Made by a program: the position numbers and the translations under genes. The notes below the pieces were generated by a model. The model was not told the origin of the DNA. It worked only from the letters and a program-made list of their open reading frames with translations, and searched no databases. This document shows, one piece after another, positions 8,501 to 20,178 of a stretch of 64,000 bases of DNA. Location of the stretch: the NCBI RefSeq assembly GCF_014207435.1, contig NZ_JACHGH010000016.1, positions 1-64,000 of the forward strand. The letters run 5' to 3'. The DNA is from Salirhabdus euzebyi (GTDB lineage: Bacteria > Bacillota > Bacilli > Bacillales > Alkalibacillaceae). Within the stretch, counting starts at the first letter, position 1. Every line of letters begins with the position of its first letter.

Positions 8501-10039
8501 TTAATGTTTAAAGTGACGAACTCCTGTAAACACCATTGCAATTCCATATTCATCACACTTTTTAATAGAATCTTCATCGCGAATCGATCCTCCAGGCTGG
8601 ATAATGGCAGTTACTCCCGCTTTAGCTGCCACTTCTACCGTATCATCCATAGGAAAAAACGCATCGGAAGCCATAGCTGACCCTTTTGCTTTTTCACCCG
8701 CTTGCTCTAGTGCAATTTTTGCCGCTCCAACTCGATTCATTTGACCAGCGCCGACACCGATTGTCATTTGATCTTTTGCTAGCAAAATTGCGTTGGACTT
8801 CACATGTTTCACTACACTCCAAGCTAGCTTTAAATCTTCCCACTCTTTGTCTGTAGGCTCTCTTTTCGTAGGAATGGAAATATTCGCTTGTTCTAACGTA
8901 AAACTATCTTCCTCCTGTACTAACAATCCACCATGTATTGAAGTAAGAGCTTTTTCTACTTCGTCATTTCCATCCATTCCTAACAGTAATAGACGAAGGT
9001 TTTTCTTCCCTTTTAACACCTCTAGTGCTTCAACTGAAAACGAGGGAGCAATAATAATTTCCAAAAATATTTCTTTCATTTTCAACGCTGTAGCTTCATC
9101 TATTTCTCGATTGGCTGCGATTATTCCACCAAAAATGGAAATTGGGTCTGCCTCATAAGCTCGGTCATATGCTTGTTCAATATTTTCAGCTATTCCAACT
9201 CCACACGGATTCATATGCTTAACCGCTACTACCGCAGGCTGTTGAAATTCTTTTACAATTGCAACTGCTGCATTGGCATCGCTAATGTTATTATAGGATA
9301 ACTCTTTCCCATGAAGCTGCTTTGCCGAAGCGATTGATGAAGTTACCGATAAAGCATTGCTGTAAAAGGCAGCCTTTTGATGAGGGTTTTCCCCGTAACG
9401 CAAATCTTGTTTCTTTTCATATGTAACGGTTAACGATTCTGGATACTCTTCTCCTGTTGCTTCTGTTAAATATTTAGCTATTAAGGCGTCATATTGTGCA
9501 GTGTGGCGAAATACTTTCGCCGCTAATTGTTGTCTAACCTCATAGGATGTTGTACCGTTATCGGAAAACTCAGCTAAAACAGTTTCATAGTCTTGTGGAT
9601 CCACAACTACAGTTACATCACGATGATTTTTAGCTGCAGCACGCAGCATCGTCGGACCACCTATATCAATATTTTCAATTGCCTCTTCAAATGTTACTTC
9701 CGGTTTTGAAATCGTTTCTTTAAAGGGATACAAGTTTACAACGACTAAATCAATCGTTTGTAAGTTATGCTTTTGTAATTGCTCTTGATGCTCTTCATTA
9801 TCACGAACGGCTAGTAATCCACCGTAAACATTAGGATGCAGTGTTTTGACTCTTCCGTCTAAGATTTCTGGAAAACCTGTTAGATCCGAGATTCCTACTA
9901 CGTTTACATGATTTTGCTGAAGAAGATTTTTTGTTCCACCAGTTGAAATAATTTCTACACCGTGCTGCTGTAAAGCTTTCGCAAATTCCACAACACCTTC
10001 TTTATCAGAAACACTTATTAAAGCTCTTTTTATGGACAA
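8501..10039 (-). CDS. purH: bifunctional AICAR formyltransferase/IMP cyclohydrolase
   Basis: A 512-residue enzyme doing the last two steps of IMP synthesis. N-terminal MGS-like IMP cyclohydrolase domain (to about residue 190: [23 protein letters not shown]) and C-terminal AICAR transformylase domain ([31 protein letters not shown]). It uses 10-formyl-THF, the product of FolD downstream. Start is TTG at 10039 preceded by GGGGG. Sits 11 bp after purN. Confidence 0.97.
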   Translation of the reverse strand: MSIKRALISVSDKEGVVEFAKALQQHGVEIISTGGTKNLLQQNHVNVVGISDLTGFPEILDGRVKTLHPNVYGGLLAVRDNEEHQEQLQKHNLQTIDLVVVNLYPFKETISKPEVTFEEAIENIDIGGPTMLRAAAKNHRDVTVVVDPQDYETVLAEFSDNGTTSYEVRQQLAAKVFRHTAQYDALIAKYLTEATGEEYPESLTVTYEKKQDLRYGENPHQKAAFYSNALSVTSSIASAKQLHGKELSYNNISDANAAVAIVKEFQQPAVVAVKHMNPCGVGIAENIEQAYDRAYEADPISIFGGIIAANREIDEATALKMKEIFLEIIIAPSFSVEALEVLKGKKNLRLLLLGMDGNDEVEKALTSIHGGLLVQEEDSFTLEQANISIPTKREPTDKEWEDLKLAWSVVKHVKSNAILLAKDQMTIGVGAGQMNRVGAAKIALEQAGEKAKGSAMASDAFFPMDDTVEVAAKAGVTAIIQPGGSIRDEDSIKKCDEYGIAMVFTGVRHFKH

Positions 10040-10050
10040 CTTTTTTCCCC

Positions 10051-10623
10051 CTATCTAACACATAAGTTATGTAATATTTCTGGAAAGAGTTGATGCTCAA
10101 CTCGTTGAATTTTCTCTTGGACGACTTCCCTTGTATCTTCTCTTTCAATCCGAACAGCCTCTTGCTCAATTATTGGGCCAGTATCCATTCCTGCATCCAC
10201 ATAATGAATTGTTACCCCAGTTATTTTAACCTTTTTATCAAAAGCTTGGCCAATAGCATCCTTCCCAGGAAAAGCCGGGAGCAAGGAAGGATGGATATTG
10301 ATAATTTTCCCTTCGAATGCCGTTAATAAAGTGGGGCCTATTAGTCGCATGTAACCGGCAAGTGCTACCAAGTCTATTTGTTTTTGTTCTAGTTGTTTTT
10401 GGATTTGTTTTTCAAAATCCCTTTTACTATCATACGTTTTAGGATCAAACACAAAACAAGGAACATTTGCTATCGTGGCACGTTCTATTACTTTAGCATT
10501 TGGCTTATCACAAACGAGTATTTCGACCTTAAAAGCTGTAGATTCTTTTAATCCTGCATCTACAATGGACTGAAAATTAGTACCGCTCCCTGATGCAAAC
10601 ACAGCAATTTTCTTTTTAATCAA
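10051..10623 (-). CDS. purN: phosphoribosylglycinamide formyltransferase (GAR transformylase)
   Basis: About 190 residues; transfers a formyl group from 10-formyl-THF to GAR. Conserved N-terminus [16 protein letters not shown], and the catalytic [12 protein letters not shown] with Asn/His, plus [17 protein letters not shown]. The start is uncertain: family alignment favours TTG at 10623, overlapping the purM stop; an in-frame GTG at 10656 would add 11 residues inside purM. The upstream sequence has only a weak SD (GAGTGGTG), consistent with translational coupling to purM. Confidence 0.94.
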   Translation of the reverse strand: MIKKKIAVFASGSGTNFQSIVDAGLKESTAFKVEILVCDKPNAKVIERATIANVPCFVFDPKTYDSKRDFEKQIQKQLEQKQIDLVALAGYMRLIGPTLLTAFEGKIINIHPSLLPAFPGKDAIGQAFDKKVKITGVTIHYVDAGMDTGPIIEQEAVRIEREDTREVVQEKIQRVEHQLFPEILHNLCVR

Positions 10624-11644
10624 GTTCGACACCACTCTCTGCGGATACTTCACCAATTTTATAGGCCTTCTCCCCCAAAGCTATAAGTGTGTCAATCACC
10701 TCGTCTGCAACGTTAGCGGAAACAGCCAACACCATACCTATCCCCATATTAAAAACGGAAAACATTTCTTCTTTGGATAATTGTCCCGTCTGTTGAAGTA
10801 GTTCAAAAATTGGATGTGGGTTCCAAGTGCCTAAGCCAATTTTGGCACCTAAACCATTTGGTAACATTCTTGGAATATTTTCATAAAAACCCCCACCAGT
10901 TATATGGGCCATACCCTTTACTTCATATTTTTGCAACAGTTCTATAATTGTCTTTACATATATACGAGTTGGAGTGAGTAATTCTTCTCCAATTGTTTTA
11001 TCAAATTTGGAATAGTAGTCTTCTAACTGAAAACCACCTTCATCAAGTAATACTTTTCTTACTAAAGAAAAGCCGTTACTATGTAGTCCACTAGATCGTA
11101 TACCAATCAATGCATCTTTAGCTTCAATGTTTGCACCACTGATGATTTTAGATTTCTCTACCGCTCCAACTGCAAAACCTGCCACATCATACTCTTCAGG
11201 TGCGTACATTCCCGGCATTTCAGCTGTCTCTCCACCAACAAGCGAACAACCTGCCTGCATGCACCCTTCCGAAATCCCTTTTACAATCTGCTCAATTTTC
11301 GCAGGATCTGCTTTCCCTAATGCAAGATAATCTAAAAAGAATAATGGCTCTGCTCCTTGTACAACAATATCATTCACACACATTGCAACTGCATCAATGC
11401 CTATTGTATCATGCCTATTCATTTGGAATGCTAGCATCAGCTTTGTTCCGACTCCATCTGTTCCAGAAACGAGTACAGGTTCTTTCATATTTAGAGCAGA
11501 TAAATCAAACATACCTCCAAAAGCACCAATAGCCCCAAGAACTTCTGGTCTATTTGTTTTTTGAATATGTTTTTTCATTCGGCGAACGGATTCATAACCC
11601 GCTTCAATATCTACCCCAGCCTTTTTGTATGCATCTACCATCAT
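10616..11644 (-). CDS. purM: phosphoribosylformylglycinamidine cyclo-ligase (AIR synthetase)
   Basis: A 342-residue enzyme converting FGAM to AIR with ATP. PurM superfamily motifs are GTDGVGTKL near residue 62, the glycine-rich [12 protein letters not shown], and [19 protein letters not shown] precedes the tandem ATG ATG start. It lies 26 bp after purF and overlaps the purN start. Confidence 0.97.
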   Translation of the reverse strand: MMVDAYKKAGVDIEAGYESVRRMKKHIQKTNRPEVLGAIGAFGGMFDLSALNMKEPVLVSGTDGVGTKLMLAFQMNRHDTIGIDAVAMCVNDIVVQGAEPLFFLDYLALGKADPAKIEQIVKGISEGCMQAGCSLVGGETAEMPGMYAPEEYDVAGFAVGAVEKSKIISGANIEAKDALIGIRSSGLHSNGFSLVRKVLLDEGGFQLEDYYSKFDKTIGEELLTPTRIYVKTIIELLQKYEVKGMAHITGGGFYENIPRMLPNGLGAKIGLGTWNPHPIFELLQQTGQLSKEEMFSVFNMGIGMVLAVSANVADEVIDTLIALGEKAYKIGEVSAESGVELD

Positions 11645-11670
11645 GAATCGCTCCTATTCCCGTTCCTATA

Positions 11671-13095
11671 TTAGTAAGTAAGCCCTACCTTTTCGTGCGG
11701 ACGTACTGTATCTTTATATATTTCTGTCGGATACTTTCCGGTAAAGCAAGCCAAACATTGTCCACAGTTTTTCATCAAACTAGGTCTACCAATACCTTCT
11801 AGCATTCCATCAATTGATAGAAAGCGAAGAGAATCGGCCCCAATTATTTGGCGAATTTCCTCTACACTGTTCCAGGAAGCAATTAACTCTTCTGAAGAGG
11901 ATGTATCAATCCCGTAGTAACAAGGGTGAGTAATTGGCGGGGAACTAATCCGCACGTGTACTTCCTTTGCCCCCGCTTCACGTAGCATGTTTACAATCCT
12001 CCGTGATGTCGTGCCCCGTACGATAGAGTCATCTACCATCACGACGCGCTTGCCTTCTACTATTTTTCGGACCGGAGATAGTTTCATTTGTACCCCTTTT
12101 TCCCGAAGTTCTTGAGAAGGCTTTATAAACGTTCGACCAACATACCGATTTTTAATTAACCCTAACTCATAAGGAATATGGGATTCTTCTGCAAAGCCTA
12201 TAGCTGCTGAAATACTAGAATCCGGAACACCTGTCACAACGTCCGCTTCAATAGGCGCCTCTTTGGCTAATTGTTTACCTAGTGCTTTTCGTGCGGAGTG
12301 AATATTAATCCCGTCTACATTACTATCAGGTCGAGCAAAGTACACATACTCCATGGAGCAAATCGCCCGCTCTTCTTTCGTAATATATTGTTCAGATCTA
12401 ACGCCATGTTGATCAATAATTACTAGTTCTCCTGGCTCTATTTCACGGACATACTCGGCTCCAACAACATCAAAGGCACACGTTTCAGACGCCACAACCC
12501 AAGCTCCATCCATTTTTCCTAATGATAATGGTCTCATACCTAATGGATCTAATGCAGCGTATAATTCATTTTCTGTCATTATGAGAAAAGCAAATGCACC
12601 TTTTAATAAAGGTAACGAATTTTTTATCCGTACTTCTAACGGTAAATAGTTACTTTTCTTTACTAAGTGGGCCAACACTTCTGTATCAGAGGTTGTTTGA
12701 AAAATACTCCCATCACCTTCTAATTGCTTTCTTAATGCCATTGCGTTTACTAGATTGCCGTTATGTGCTAAAGCGAGCGATCCTGTTTGTGAGTGAAAAA
12801 GGAAGGGCTGAACATTTTCATAGCCGCCCCCTCCTGCAGTAGAATAACGAACATGGCCGATAGCAGCATCTCCTGTTAATTCATTTAAGATTTGTTCATT
12901 AAATACTTCTGTTACTAAGCCCAAACCCTTTTTTTGTTTCAATTGTTGTTGATCGGAAACGACAATACCCGTCCCCTCTTGTCCGCGATGCTGCATACTA
13001 TGTAAGCCATAGTACGTTAAATGCGAAGCGTCCTTATGACCCCACACACCGAACAAGCCACATTCCTCGTTTAAGCCTCTGATTTCAGCAAACAT
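11671..13095 (-). CDS. purF: amidophosphoribosyltransferase (PRPP amidotransferase)
   Basis: A 474-residue enzyme, the first committed step from PRPP and glutamine to phosphoribosylamine. The start at ATG 13095 gives an 11-residue propeptide followed by Cys12 (EECGLFGV), the N-terminal nucleophile exposed by self-cleavage in Bacillus PurF. An earlier TTG would break this. Later motifs are the PRPP loop [14 protein letters not shown] and the C-terminal CGQCLACF, two of the Cys ligands of the [4Fe-4S] cluster of the Bacillus class. It overlaps the purL 3' end by 25 bp. Confidence 0.97.
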   Translation of the reverse strand: MFAEIRGLNEECGLFGVWGHKDASHLTYYGLHSMQHRGQEGTGIVVSDQQQLKQKKGLGLVTEVFNEQILNELTGDAAIGHVRYSTAGGGGYENVQPFLFHSQTGSLALAHNGNLVNAMALRKQLEGDGSIFQTTSDTEVLAHLVKKSNYLPLEVRIKNSLPLLKGAFAFLIMTENELYAALDPLGMRPLSLGKMDGAWVVASETCAFDVVGAEYVREIEPGELVIIDQHGVRSEQYITKEERAICSMEYVYFARPDSNVDGINIHSARKALGKQLAKEAPIEADVVTGVPDSSISAAIGFAEESHIPYELGLIKNRYVGRTFIKPSQELREKGVQMKLSPVRKIVEGKRVVMVDDSIVRGTTSRRIVNMLREAGAKEVHVRISSPPITHPCYYGIDTSSSEELIASWNSVEEIRQIIGADSLRFLSIDGMLEGIGRPSLMKNCGQCLACFTGKYPTEIYKDTVRPHEKVGLTY

Positions 13096-15302
13096 GGGAT
13101 AGCCCCTTTCCAAGCTTTGTTCATTTCTGACACATTCATTTCGACAAGAGGATTTCCATTTTCGTTTATAATCGTGATCAATCCGTTATTTGTTACATGG
13201 CCTATACATATAGCCTCTTTTACTTTTTGTTCAAACGCTTCTTTTTTATTTGGTGATACAGATACGACAAAACGTGATTGCGTTTCACTAAACAGTGCAG
13301 AGACTTCCTCACCTGTCACTTGTACATATGCTCCTAACGAGGACGTACCCATTAAACATTCTGCCAAAGCTACCGCAAAACCACCTTCTGAAAGGTCATG
13401 TGCAGATGCAACTGCATTTGCTTGAATCGCCTCTAAAAGCTGTTTTTGTCGTTTAGCTTCTACCTGCAAATCAATAGTAGGTGCTTTCCCACTGTAATCC
13501 CCATCTACTATTTGTTGAAGCTCACTACCTCCAAATTCAGGCTTCGTTTCACCAATGACATAAATAAGATCTCCCACATCTTTAAAGGATTGGGTCGTAA
13601 TATGCTCAACATCGTGAACCAATCCAACCATCCCAACGATAGGAGTAGGATAGATAGCCTTTCCATTCGTTTCATTATAAAGGGATACGTTCCCACCAAT
13701 GACAGGAGTTTGTAACCTTTCACACGCTTCGCTCATTCCATCTGTTGCTTTTTCAAGCTGCCAGAAGATTTCTGGTTTTTCTGGATTTCCGAAATTGATT
13801 CCATCTGTGATTGCCAACGGTTCTCCACCGGAACATACTATATTTCGAGCCGCTTCCGCTACAGCAATTTTCCCACCTGTTTCCGGATCCAAATATAAAT
13901 ATCTACTATTACAATCCGTTGTCATCGCTAACGCCTTATTCGTCCCTCTTATTCGTAAAACGGCAGCATCGGAGCCAGGAGCAACAACCGTATTTGTTCG
14001 AATCATATAGTCATATTGATTATAAACCCACTCTTTACTTGCAATGGTAGGCTGCGTTAAGAGTTTTAGTAGCATTTCATTGTAATTGCTCACTTGTGGT
14101 ATGGCTATTTCTAGTTCCTGCATTTCCTTGAAATAAGCTGGTTCTTTTGAAGGCATATAATAAACAGGTGCATCTTCCGCTAAAGCATCAACTGGAACAT
14201 CAGCGACAACTTCTCCTTTATGAAAAAGACGGAAGCGTTGGTTATCTGTTACTACACCCACTGATTTCGCTTCTAGATCGTAATTTTTAAACAAGTCTAC
14301 TACCTCTTGCTCACGACCTTTTTTTATAACTACTAACATTCGTTCTTGGGATTCAGATAACATCATTTCATAAGGAGTCATGTTTAGTTCCCGTTGTGGC
14401 ACTTCATCTAAATTAAGTTCAATACCAGTTCCTGCTTTACTTGCCATTTCACTTGCAGAAGAAGTTAAACCAGCTGCTCCCATATCTTGAATACCGACAA
14501 GTGCATCTGACTTAATCAATTCTAAACACGCTTCCATTAATAACTTTTCCATAAAGGGATCTCCTACTTGTACTGCTGGACGATCCTCATCTGAAACATC
14601 TGTTAATTCATCCGATGCAAAAGTTGCACCATGAATGCCATCCCGGCCAGTCGATGCCCCTACATACATTACCGTATTACCGATTCCTTTTGCTTGACCC
14701 TTTTGTATATCCTCATGATTAATTAAGCCTACACACATGGCGTTAACAAGTGGATTTCCTTTATAGCAATCATCAAATTGAATTTCTCCACCGACAGTAG
14801 GAATGCCAATACAGTTGCCGTAGCCAGCAATTCCTGCCACTACTTCTTCAAACAAATACTTTACTCTTGGGTTATCGAGCTTGCCAAAACGAAGCGAGTT
14901 TAATAATGCAATTGGTCTAGCACCCATTGAGAATACGTCACGGATAATACCTCCAACACCAGTTGCAGCACCTTGATATGGTTCAATGGCAGATGGATGG
15001 TTATGGCTCTCAATTTTAAATACAACTGCCTGCCCATCGTTTATATCCACAATACCAGCACCTTCACCAGGCCCTTGTAAAACGCGATCACCTTTTGTAG
15101 GAAACTTCTTTAATATCGGTTTAGACGTTTTATAGCTACAATGTTCTGACCACATAACAGAAAATAAACCTGTTTCCGTGTAGTTTGGCACTCTACCTAG
15201 AAGTTCTTCTATCTTAGAGAATTCTTCATCACTTAAACCCATTTCTCGATACAGCTTCTCTTCTTTAATTTTTGTTGTATTTGGCTCAAGAAGTAATGAC
15301 AT
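13071..15302 (-). CDS. purL: FGAM synthase subunit PurL
   Basis: A 743-residue small-type PurL, the catalytic synthetase of the PurS-PurL-PurQ complex making FGAM from FGAR, glutamine and ATP. Start MSLLLEPN at 15302 has GGAGGG upstream and matches family length; the reading frame stays open 26 codons further inside purQ. Motifs are [33 protein letters not shown], and [10 protein letters not shown]. Overlaps the purQ 3' end by 17 bp and purF by 25 bp, typical of the tight pur operon. Confidence 0.97.
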   Translation of the reverse strand: MSLLLEPNTTKIKEEKLYREMGLSDEEFSKIEELLGRVPNYTETGLFSVMWSEHCSYKTSKPILKKFPTKGDRVLQGPGEGAGIVDINDGQAVVFKIESHNHPSAIEPYQGAATGVGGIIRDVFSMGARPIALLNSLRFGKLDNPRVKYLFEEVVAGIAGYGNCIGIPTVGGEIQFDDCYKGNPLVNAMCVGLINHEDIQKGQAKGIGNTVMYVGASTGRDGIHGATFASDELTDVSDEDRPAVQVGDPFMEKLLMEACLELIKSDALVGIQDMGAAGLTSSASEMASKAGTGIELNLDEVPQRELNMTPYEMMLSESQERMLVVIKKGREQEVVDLFKNYDLEAKSVGVVTDNQRFRLFHKGEVVADVPVDALAEDAPVYYMPSKEPAYFKEMQELEIAIPQVSNYNEMLLKLLTQPTIASKEWVYNQYDYMIRTNTVVAPGSDAAVLRIRGTNKALAMTTDCNSRYLYLDPETGGKIAVAEAARNIVCSGGEPLAITDGINFGNPEKPEIFWQLEKATDGMSEACERLQTPVIGGNVSLYNETNGKAIYPTPIVGMVGLVHDVEHITTQSFKDVGDLIYVIGETKPEFGGSELQQIVDGDYSGKAPTIDLQVEAKRQKQLLEAIQANAVASAHDLSEGGFAVALAECLMGTSSLGAYVQVTGEEVSALFSETQSRFVVSVSPNKKEAFEQKVKEAICIGHVTNNGLITIINENGNPLVEMNVSEMNKAWKGAIPCLLKSEA

Positions 15303-15972
15303 GTTTTTCCCTCCAGTATGTAAGAATAGACTGAAACAAACGTAAACCATCAGCACATCCAAGTAATGAGTCAACCGCACGCTCTGGGTGTGGCATCATT
15401 CCTAACACGTTTCCGCTTTTATTCATAATCCCTGCAATGTTTTCTTTGGAACCATTCGGATTTACACCCTCATACTGAAATAAAATTTGGTTGTTTTTCT
15501 TCAATTGATCTAATGTTTCCTGATCACAATCATAGTTTCCTTCTCCATGTGCAATCGGGATGGTTATGATTTCTTCCTTTTCATATCTGCTCGTGAACAT
15601 AGATTCATTGTTTACTACTTTTAACTGAACATTTTGGCACAAAAATTTTAAATGTTCGTTTCGCTTCATAGCACCAGGTAAAATGCCTGATTCTAATAAA
15701 ATTTGAAAGCCATTGCATACACCTAAGATAGGTTTACCTTGTTCAACCGCTTCCTTAACTGCTGCCATGATCGGAGAGAACTGTGCGATAGCGCCTGTAC
15801 GTAAATAATCGCCATAGGAAAACCCACCAGGAAGTAAAATAGCATCATAGCCAGTTAAATCTGTTGTCGTGTGGGAAACATATTCGACCTCTTCTCCTAA
15901 CCCGTCCTGAACAGCGTGGAACATGTCGATGTCACAATTAGATCCAGGAAACACTACTACAGCGAATTTCAT
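15286..15972 (-). CDS. purQ: FGAM synthase glutaminase subunit PurQ
   Basis: A 228-residue class I glutamine amidotransferase that supplies ammonia to PurL. Nucleophile elbow GVCNGFQIL (Cys near residue 86) and the His-Glu of PHPERAVD near residue 197 are visible. Overlaps purS by 4 bp (ATGA-type junction). Confidence 0.97.
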   Translation of the reverse strand: MKFAVVVFPGSNCDIDMFHAVQDGLGEEVEYVSHTTTDLTGYDAILLPGGFSYGDYLRTGAIAQFSPIMAAVKEAVEQGKPILGVCNGFQILLESGILPGAMKRNEHLKFLCQNVQLKVVNNESMFTSRYEKEEIITIPIAHGEGNYDCDQETLDQLKKNNQILFQYEGVNPNGSKENIAGIMNKSGNVLGMMPHPERAVDSLLGCADGLRLFQSILTYWREKHVITS

Positions 15973-16220
15973 GGAGTAATAACCTCCTCAACCTCATAAC
16001 GATAGTCTTCCATTACAGGATTTGTTAACAGGCGATGACACATTTCTTCTACTGTCTTTTCAATATTGTCTAATTGCTCTATTTCTAATTCCATATATTT
16101 TCCGATACGTACATCATGTACAGCTGTATATTCCATACTATGTAAAGCTCCCTTTACAGCCTTCCCTTGAGGATCTAACACACCATTTTTTAACGTCACG
16201 AAAACTTTTACCTTATACAT
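15969..16220 (-). CDS. purS: FGAM synthase subunit PurS
   Basis: An 83-residue small subunit that joins PurQ to PurL in Gram-positive FGAM synthase. Conserved segments [17 protein letters not shown] and IGKYMELEI are visible. It overlaps purC by 8 bp and purQ by 4 bp. Confidence 0.97.
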   Translation of the reverse strand: MYKVKVFVTLKNGVLDPQGKAVKGALHSMEYTAVHDVRIGKYMELEIEQLDNIEKTVEEMCHRLLTNPVMEDYRYEVEEVITP

Positions 16221-16932
16221 TTTGCTCCCCCTTTAATCGTTGTAAAATGATATCGTATGCTTCTGTAAGACTTCCAATATCTCGTCTAAAGACATCCTTG
16301 TCTAATTTCTTATTCGTTTCTATATCCCAAAGACGACAAGTATCTGGTGAAACTTCATCTGCCAGTAATACGTTACCTGCTCTATCTATCCCAAACTCTA
16401 GTTTGAAATCAACTAATCTAACATTACAACTAGTGAAAATATCCGATAAAATGTCATTCACCTTTAGGGCTTGGTTTTTAATGTCCATCAGCTGCTGCTG
16501 TGAAGCAATTTGTAAATAGTCAATATGATCTTCATTAATAAGTGGGTCACCTAGAGCGTCATCCTTGTAGTAATATTCCACAATTGGCTTAGGAAGATAG
16601 ATGCCTTCATCTTTCCCTAAACGTTTTGCTAAGCTACCTGCAATAACATTACGGACGACAACTTCTATAGGTACAATAGTAGTTCTTTGTACTAGTTGCT
16701 CCGTTTCCGATAACTGTTGGATAAAGTGATTCGTAACATCCCGATTATGAAGCATACGAAAAATGAGGGATGAAATCTCATTATTGTATCTACCTTTACC
16801 TACAATCGTTGCTTTTTTGGCCGCGTTAAAAGCAGTTGCACTATCCTTATACTCAACCCACAACACATCAGGTTGGTCTGTTTCATACAATCTTTTTGCT
16901 TTACCCTCATATACGAGCTGACCTTTTTGCAT
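16213..16932 (-). CDS. purC: SAICAR synthetase
   Basis: A 239-residue enzyme ligating aspartate to CAIR with ATP. Motifs are LVYEGKAKRLYETD, VEVVVRNVIAGSL and LADEVSPDTCRLWD. I prefer ATG 16932 over ATG 16941 because AAAAGGG lies 9 bases before the former and directly abuts the latter. It follows purB by 25 bp. Confidence 0.97.
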   Translation of the reverse strand: MQKGQLVYEGKAKRLYETDQPDVLWVEYKDSATAFNAAKKATIVGKGRYNNEISSLIFRMLHNRDVTNHFIQQLSETEQLVQRTTIVPIEVVVRNVIAGSLAKRLGKDEGIYLPKPIVEYYYKDDALGDPLINEDHIDYLQIASQQQLMDIKNQALKVNDILSDIFTSCNVRLVDFKLEFGIDRAGNVLLADEVSPDTCRLWDIETNKKLDKDVFRRDIGSLTEAYDIILQRLKGEQNV

Positions 16933-16957
16933 AAAAACCATCCCTTTTCTTGGCTTT

Positions 16958-18253
16958 TTAAACTAAATCTAAACGCTCAAATATCATATCTACTTTACTT
17001 AAATGGTATTTATAATCAAAGCAGTCTTCTATTTCCCCATCACTTAATACAGAAGTAATTGTTTTATTTGCTTGAACTAAATGTTTAAAAGGCATCTTTG
17101 TCTCCCAAGCTTCCATGGCAAGCGGCTGAACAAGGTCATACGCTTCTTCTCTCACCATTCCTTTATCAATTAAACGAAGAAGCACACGTTGTGAAAATAT
17201 CAATCCGTATGTCCGCTCCATATTTTGTTTCATGTTGTCCGCAAATACAGTTAAGTTTTTCACAATGTTGCCAAAACGATTTAACATATAGTTGAGGGCA
17301 ATCGTTGCATCAGGTAAAATAATTCGTTCGGCAGACGAGTGAGAAATATCCCTTTCATGCCATAAAGGAACGTTTTCATAGGCCGTTAGCATATATCCTC
17401 TTATAACACGGGATAACCCAGTCATGTTTTCCGATCCAATAGGATTACGTTTATGCGGCATTGCAGAGGAGCCCTTTTGCCCTTTAGCAAAAAACTCTTC
17501 CACTTCACGTGTTTCACTTTTTTGCAATCCTCGTATTTCTACTGCCATTTTTTCAATAGACGTTGCAATTAAAGCCAACGCACCTAAATAATGAGCATGT
17601 CTGTCTCGTTGAAGTGTTTGTGTTGATATTGGGGCAGGCGTTAACCCTAACTTTTCACATACGTATTGCTCTACGAACGGGTCAATGTTTGCATACGTCC
17701 CAACAGCTCCAGAAACTTTACCGAACTCTATCCCTTTAGCTGCATGATCGAATCGTTCTAAATTTCTTTTCATTTCTTCATACCAAAGAGCAAGCTTTAA
17801 TCCAAATGTTGTTGGTTCTGCATGAACTCCGTGTGTACGTCCCATTTGCAAGGTATATTTATGTTCCTTTGCTTTCTCTTTTAAAATATCGATAAAGCGA
17901 TGGATGTCTAACCGTAATATGTTATTAGCCTGTTTTATTAAATAAGACAGGGCTGTATCTACAACATCTGTTGAAGTTAACCCGTAATGGACCCATTTTC
18001 TTTCTTCCCCTACTGTTTCCGAAACAGCGCGTGTAAAAGCAACCACATCATGTCTAGTTTCCTCTTCAATTTCATGAATTCGTTCTATTTGGAAAGATGC
18101 TTTTTCACGAAGCTTTTCTACGTCTTCTTTCGGAATAACTCCTAACTCGGACCAAGCTTCACAAGCTAATATTTCTACCTCTAACCAAGCTTGAAATTTG
18201 TTTTCCTCTGTCCAAATTGCTCCCATTTCTGGTCGTGTATATCTTTCAATCAT
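16958..18253 (-). CDS. purB: adenylosuccinate lyase
   Basis: A 431-residue fumarase/aspartase superfamily enzyme acting twice in purine synthesis: SAICAR to AICAR and adenylosuccinate to AMP. The signature loop [11 protein letters not shown] is near residue 262; [11 protein letters not shown] and [12 protein letters not shown] are also present. Overlaps purK by 4 bp. Confidence 0.97.
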   Translation of the reverse strand: MIERYTRPEMGAIWTEENKFQAWLEVEILACEAWSELGVIPKEDVEKLREKASFQIERIHEIEEETRHDVVAFTRAVSETVGEERKWVHYGLTSTDVVDTALSYLIKQANNILRLDIHRFIDILKEKAKEHKYTLQMGRTHGVHAEPTTFGLKLALWYEEMKRNLERFDHAAKGIEFGKVSGAVGTYANIDPFVEQYVCEKLGLTPAPISTQTLQRDRHAHYLGALALIATSIEKMAVEIRGLQKSETREVEEFFAKGQKGSSAMPHKRNPIGSENMTGLSRVIRGYMLTAYENVPLWHERDISHSSAERIILPDATIALNYMLNRFGNIVKNLTVFADNMKQNMERTYGLIFSQRVLLRLIDKGMVREEAYDLVQPLAMEAWETKMPFKHLVQANKTITSVLSDGEIEDCFDYKYHLSKVDMIFERLDLV

Positions 18254-19392
18254 TGTTTAGCCTCCTGTTTATCTGGCAACCAAATAGTAAGTGTATTTAT
18301 TTTTTCAATGATGCTTTCAACATCTTCACCTAATATGTTAAGGTGACCCATTTTACGCTTGTGTTTTACTTCATCCTTGCCATATAAATGGAGCTTACAG
18401 GAGTCAAATTGCGGTATTGCTTCAATCGTTTTTTCCATATGTTCACCGAGAATGTTCATCATAACAATAGGATCTATAAGCTTAGTAGAGCCTAATGGCC
18501 AATTACAAATAGCTCTTATGTGTTGTTCAAACTGTGAAGTGTTACAACCATTCATTGTGTAGTGACCCGAATTGTGCGGGCGAGGTGCGAGTTCATTAAT
18601 GAAAATGTCTCCGTCTCTCGTTAAAAACATTTCAACACCTAAAGTACCAACCATTTGCATAGATTCCGCTAAATTAATAGCTAAACTCTCTGCCTGGGTT
18701 TTGATGTTTTCGGAAATTCTTGCAGGTACAATAGATTGCATTAGAATATGGTCCACATGAATATTTTCAGCTACTGGAAAAGCCTTTGTTTCCCCAGCTA
18801 CACTCCGATTGACAACAACAGAAATTTCCTGTTCAAAGTCTAAAAACTTTTCCAAAATACAAGGGCCATACTTTAATAGTGTTTTTGCCTCTTTTACGTC
18901 TGCCTCATCACGAATCATTACTTGACCTTTGCCATCATATCCGCCTCTTCGTGTTTTTAAAACGGAAGGAATACCAATAATTTGTGTCGCTTTAGTTAAG
19001 TCTTCTAACGTATTTACTAGATAATAAGGAACAACTTTAGCATTACTTTTTTCTATAGCCTCTTTTTCATAAGCACGATCTTGCGTCGTTCTTATTAGCT
19101 CACTTCCTTGGGGTAAGTAAGCATGGTCCTCGAGCCAAGCTAAAACTCCTACATCAATGTTTTCAAATTCATATGTAATAATATCGCTCGTTTCAGCTAG
19201 ACGTTTTGCTGCATCTAGGTCATGAAAAGGCGCAACCACTTCCATATCAGCTATTTGTCCAGTAGGAGAATTTTTAGTAGGGTCTAGCACAGCAATTTTA
19301 TAGCCCATTTCTTTTGCGGCAATAGCCATCATTCTACCGAGTTGACCCCCACCAATAATGCCTATTGTCTGTCCAGGTAAAATTGTTTTCAC
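18250..19392 (-). CDS. purK: N5-carboxyaminoimidazole ribonucleotide synthase
   Basis: A 380-residue ATP-grasp carboxylase making N5-CAIR from AIR, bicarbonate and ATP. N-terminal [17 protein letters not shown]-grasp [11 protein letters not shown] and [13 protein letters not shown], and [16 protein letters not shown] are all present. Overlaps purE by 4 bp and purB by 4 bp. Confidence 0.97.
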   Translation of the reverse strand: MKTILPGQTIGIIGGGQLGRMMAIAAKEMGYKIAVLDPTKNSPTGQIADMEVVAPFHDLDAAKRLAETSDIITYEFENIDVGVLAWLEDHAYLPQGSELIRTTQDRAYEKEAIEKSNAKVVPYYLVNTLEDLTKATQIIGIPSVLKTRRGGYDGKGQVMIRDEADVKEAKTLLKYGPCILEKFLDFEQEISVVVNRSVAGETKAFPVAENIHVDHILMQSIVPARISENIKTQAESLAINLAESMQMVGTLGVEMFLTRDGDIFINELAPRPHNSGHYTMNGCNTSQFEQHIRAICNWPLGSTKLIDPIVMMNILGEHMEKTIEAIPQFDSCKLHLYGKDEVKHKRKMGHLNILGEDVESIIEKINTLTIWLPDKQEAKQ

Positions 19393-19880
19393 AACGATAG
19401 CTCCTCACTGCTTTGTTCCACTTTTTGTTTCGTTTCTTCACGACGCTGCTCTATTTTTTCATCAAACTCTTTATATTGCGTAGCTAGTATTTGGCATGCT
19501 AATAAACCTGCATTTGTTGCACCTGCCTTACCAATAGCGACTGTTGCTACTGGAACACCTCCAGGCATTTGAACAATCGATAGTAACGAGTCTAACCCAT
19601 TTAATGTACTTGTTTTAACTGGCACCCCGATGACAGGAAGAGTTGTTTTAGCAGCTACCATTCCTGGTAAATGGGCAGCGCCACCGGCTCCAGCAATAAT
19701 TACTTTTAAACCTTTCTTTTTTGCATTTTCAGCATATTGGAACATGTAGTCAGGAGTGCGATGGGCTGATACGACCTTTTTCTCATACGGCACTCCACAT
19801 TCTTCAAGTATTTTGCAGGCATGAATCATTGTTTCCCAATCAGATGTACTCCCCATAATAACGCCAACTAACGGTTTCAC
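19389..19880 (-). CDS. purE: N5-carboxyaminoimidazole ribonucleotide mutase
   Basis: A 163-residue class I PurE that rearranges N5-CAIR to CAIR. Motifs are [25 protein letters not shown] and [15 protein letters not shown] start at 19880 with GGAGTGG upstream. First gene of the operon, 32 bp after the riboswitch terminator stem-loop T-tract. Confidence 0.97.
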   Translation of the reverse strand: MKPLVGVIMGSTSDWETMIHACKILEECGVPYEKKVVSAHRTPDYMFQYAENAKKKGLKVIIAGAGGAAHLPGMVAAKTTLPVIGVPVKTSTLNGLDSLLSIVQMPGGVPVATVAIGKAGATNAGLLACQILATQYKEFDEKIEQRREETKQKVEQSSEELSL

Positions 19881-19911
19881 TTTATCACCACTCCACTATG
19901 TTTTATAAAGC

Positions 19912-19962
19912 AAAAAAGTGCAGTCACAATCCCTCAAATAAACGAGAGAAAGTAGACTGCAC
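19912..19962 (-). terminator. intrinsic terminator of the purine riboswitch
   Basis: Minus-strand GTGCAGTC (19955-19962) pairs with GACTGCAC (19918-19925), followed by TTTTTT. It lies between the aptamer and purE and would stop transcription when the ligand is bound. Confidence 0.88.
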
Positions 19963-19996
19963 CTTGAAAAATTCTATTCAAAGCATAGATACACTT

Positions 19997-20069
19997 CCCC
20001 TCATAGTCTAGTTATTTACGGTAACTAGGTAGAAACTTTTGGGCCATATTCCCAACTTTATATGAGAGG
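19997..20069 (-). ncRNA. guanine-class purine riboswitch aptamer of the pur operon
   Basis: A 73-nt aptamer with P1 CCUCUCAU/AUGAGGGG, P2 UUGGG/CCCAA with loop AAUAUGG, J2/3 AAGUUUCUACC, P3 with loop ACCGUAA, and J3/1 GACUAU. The base equivalent to position 74 of the xpt aptamer is C (complement of G20006), which specifies guanine/hypoxanthine rather than adenine. Loop-loop kissing bases are conserved. With the downstream terminator it should switch the operon off when guanine is plentiful. Confidence 0.95.
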
Positions 20070-20102
20070 TATATATTATATATTTTTAATGGATTCATCG
20101 AC

Positions 20103-20108
20103 ATTATA
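20103..20108 (-). promoter_or_regulatory. -10 box of the pur operon promoter
   Basis: Minus-strand TATAAT; the -35 region (about 20126-20131, ATGAAA) is weak. Transcription would start near 20095, just ahead of the aptamer and downstream of the PurBoxes. A second TATAAT at 20075-20080 would start inside the aptamer and is not used in this model. Confidence 0.6.
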
Positions 20109-20136
20109 ACACGGCACAATATTGATTTCATCTATT

Positions 20137-20178
20137 TTTACGAACAAATTTATTTTATTTATATTTAATGTTCGTAAA
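20137..20178. promoter_or_regulatory. PurR operator: two inverted PurBoxes
   Basis: Perfect 10-bp inverted repeat TTTACGAACA (20137-20146) and TGTTCGTAAA (20169-20178). The CGAA and TTCG cores are 26 bp apart, which equals the 16-17 bp gap between 14-bp PurBoxes in known PurR control regions. It lies upstream of the purE promoter. The right-hand box is inside the truA coding sequence, in the Thr-Asn-Ile codons seven to five before the end. Confidence 0.85.

Noticed and set aside
13071-13113. purL-purF and other pur gene overlaps as possible frameshifts
   Set aside because: The overlaps are the normal coupled junctions of Gram-positive pur operons, and all proteins have full family length with intact active sites.
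20075-20080. Second TATAAT near the purine riboswitch
   Set aside because: Transcription from it would begin inside the P1 helix of the aptamer and destroy it; the TATAAT at 20103-20108 gives an intact leader.
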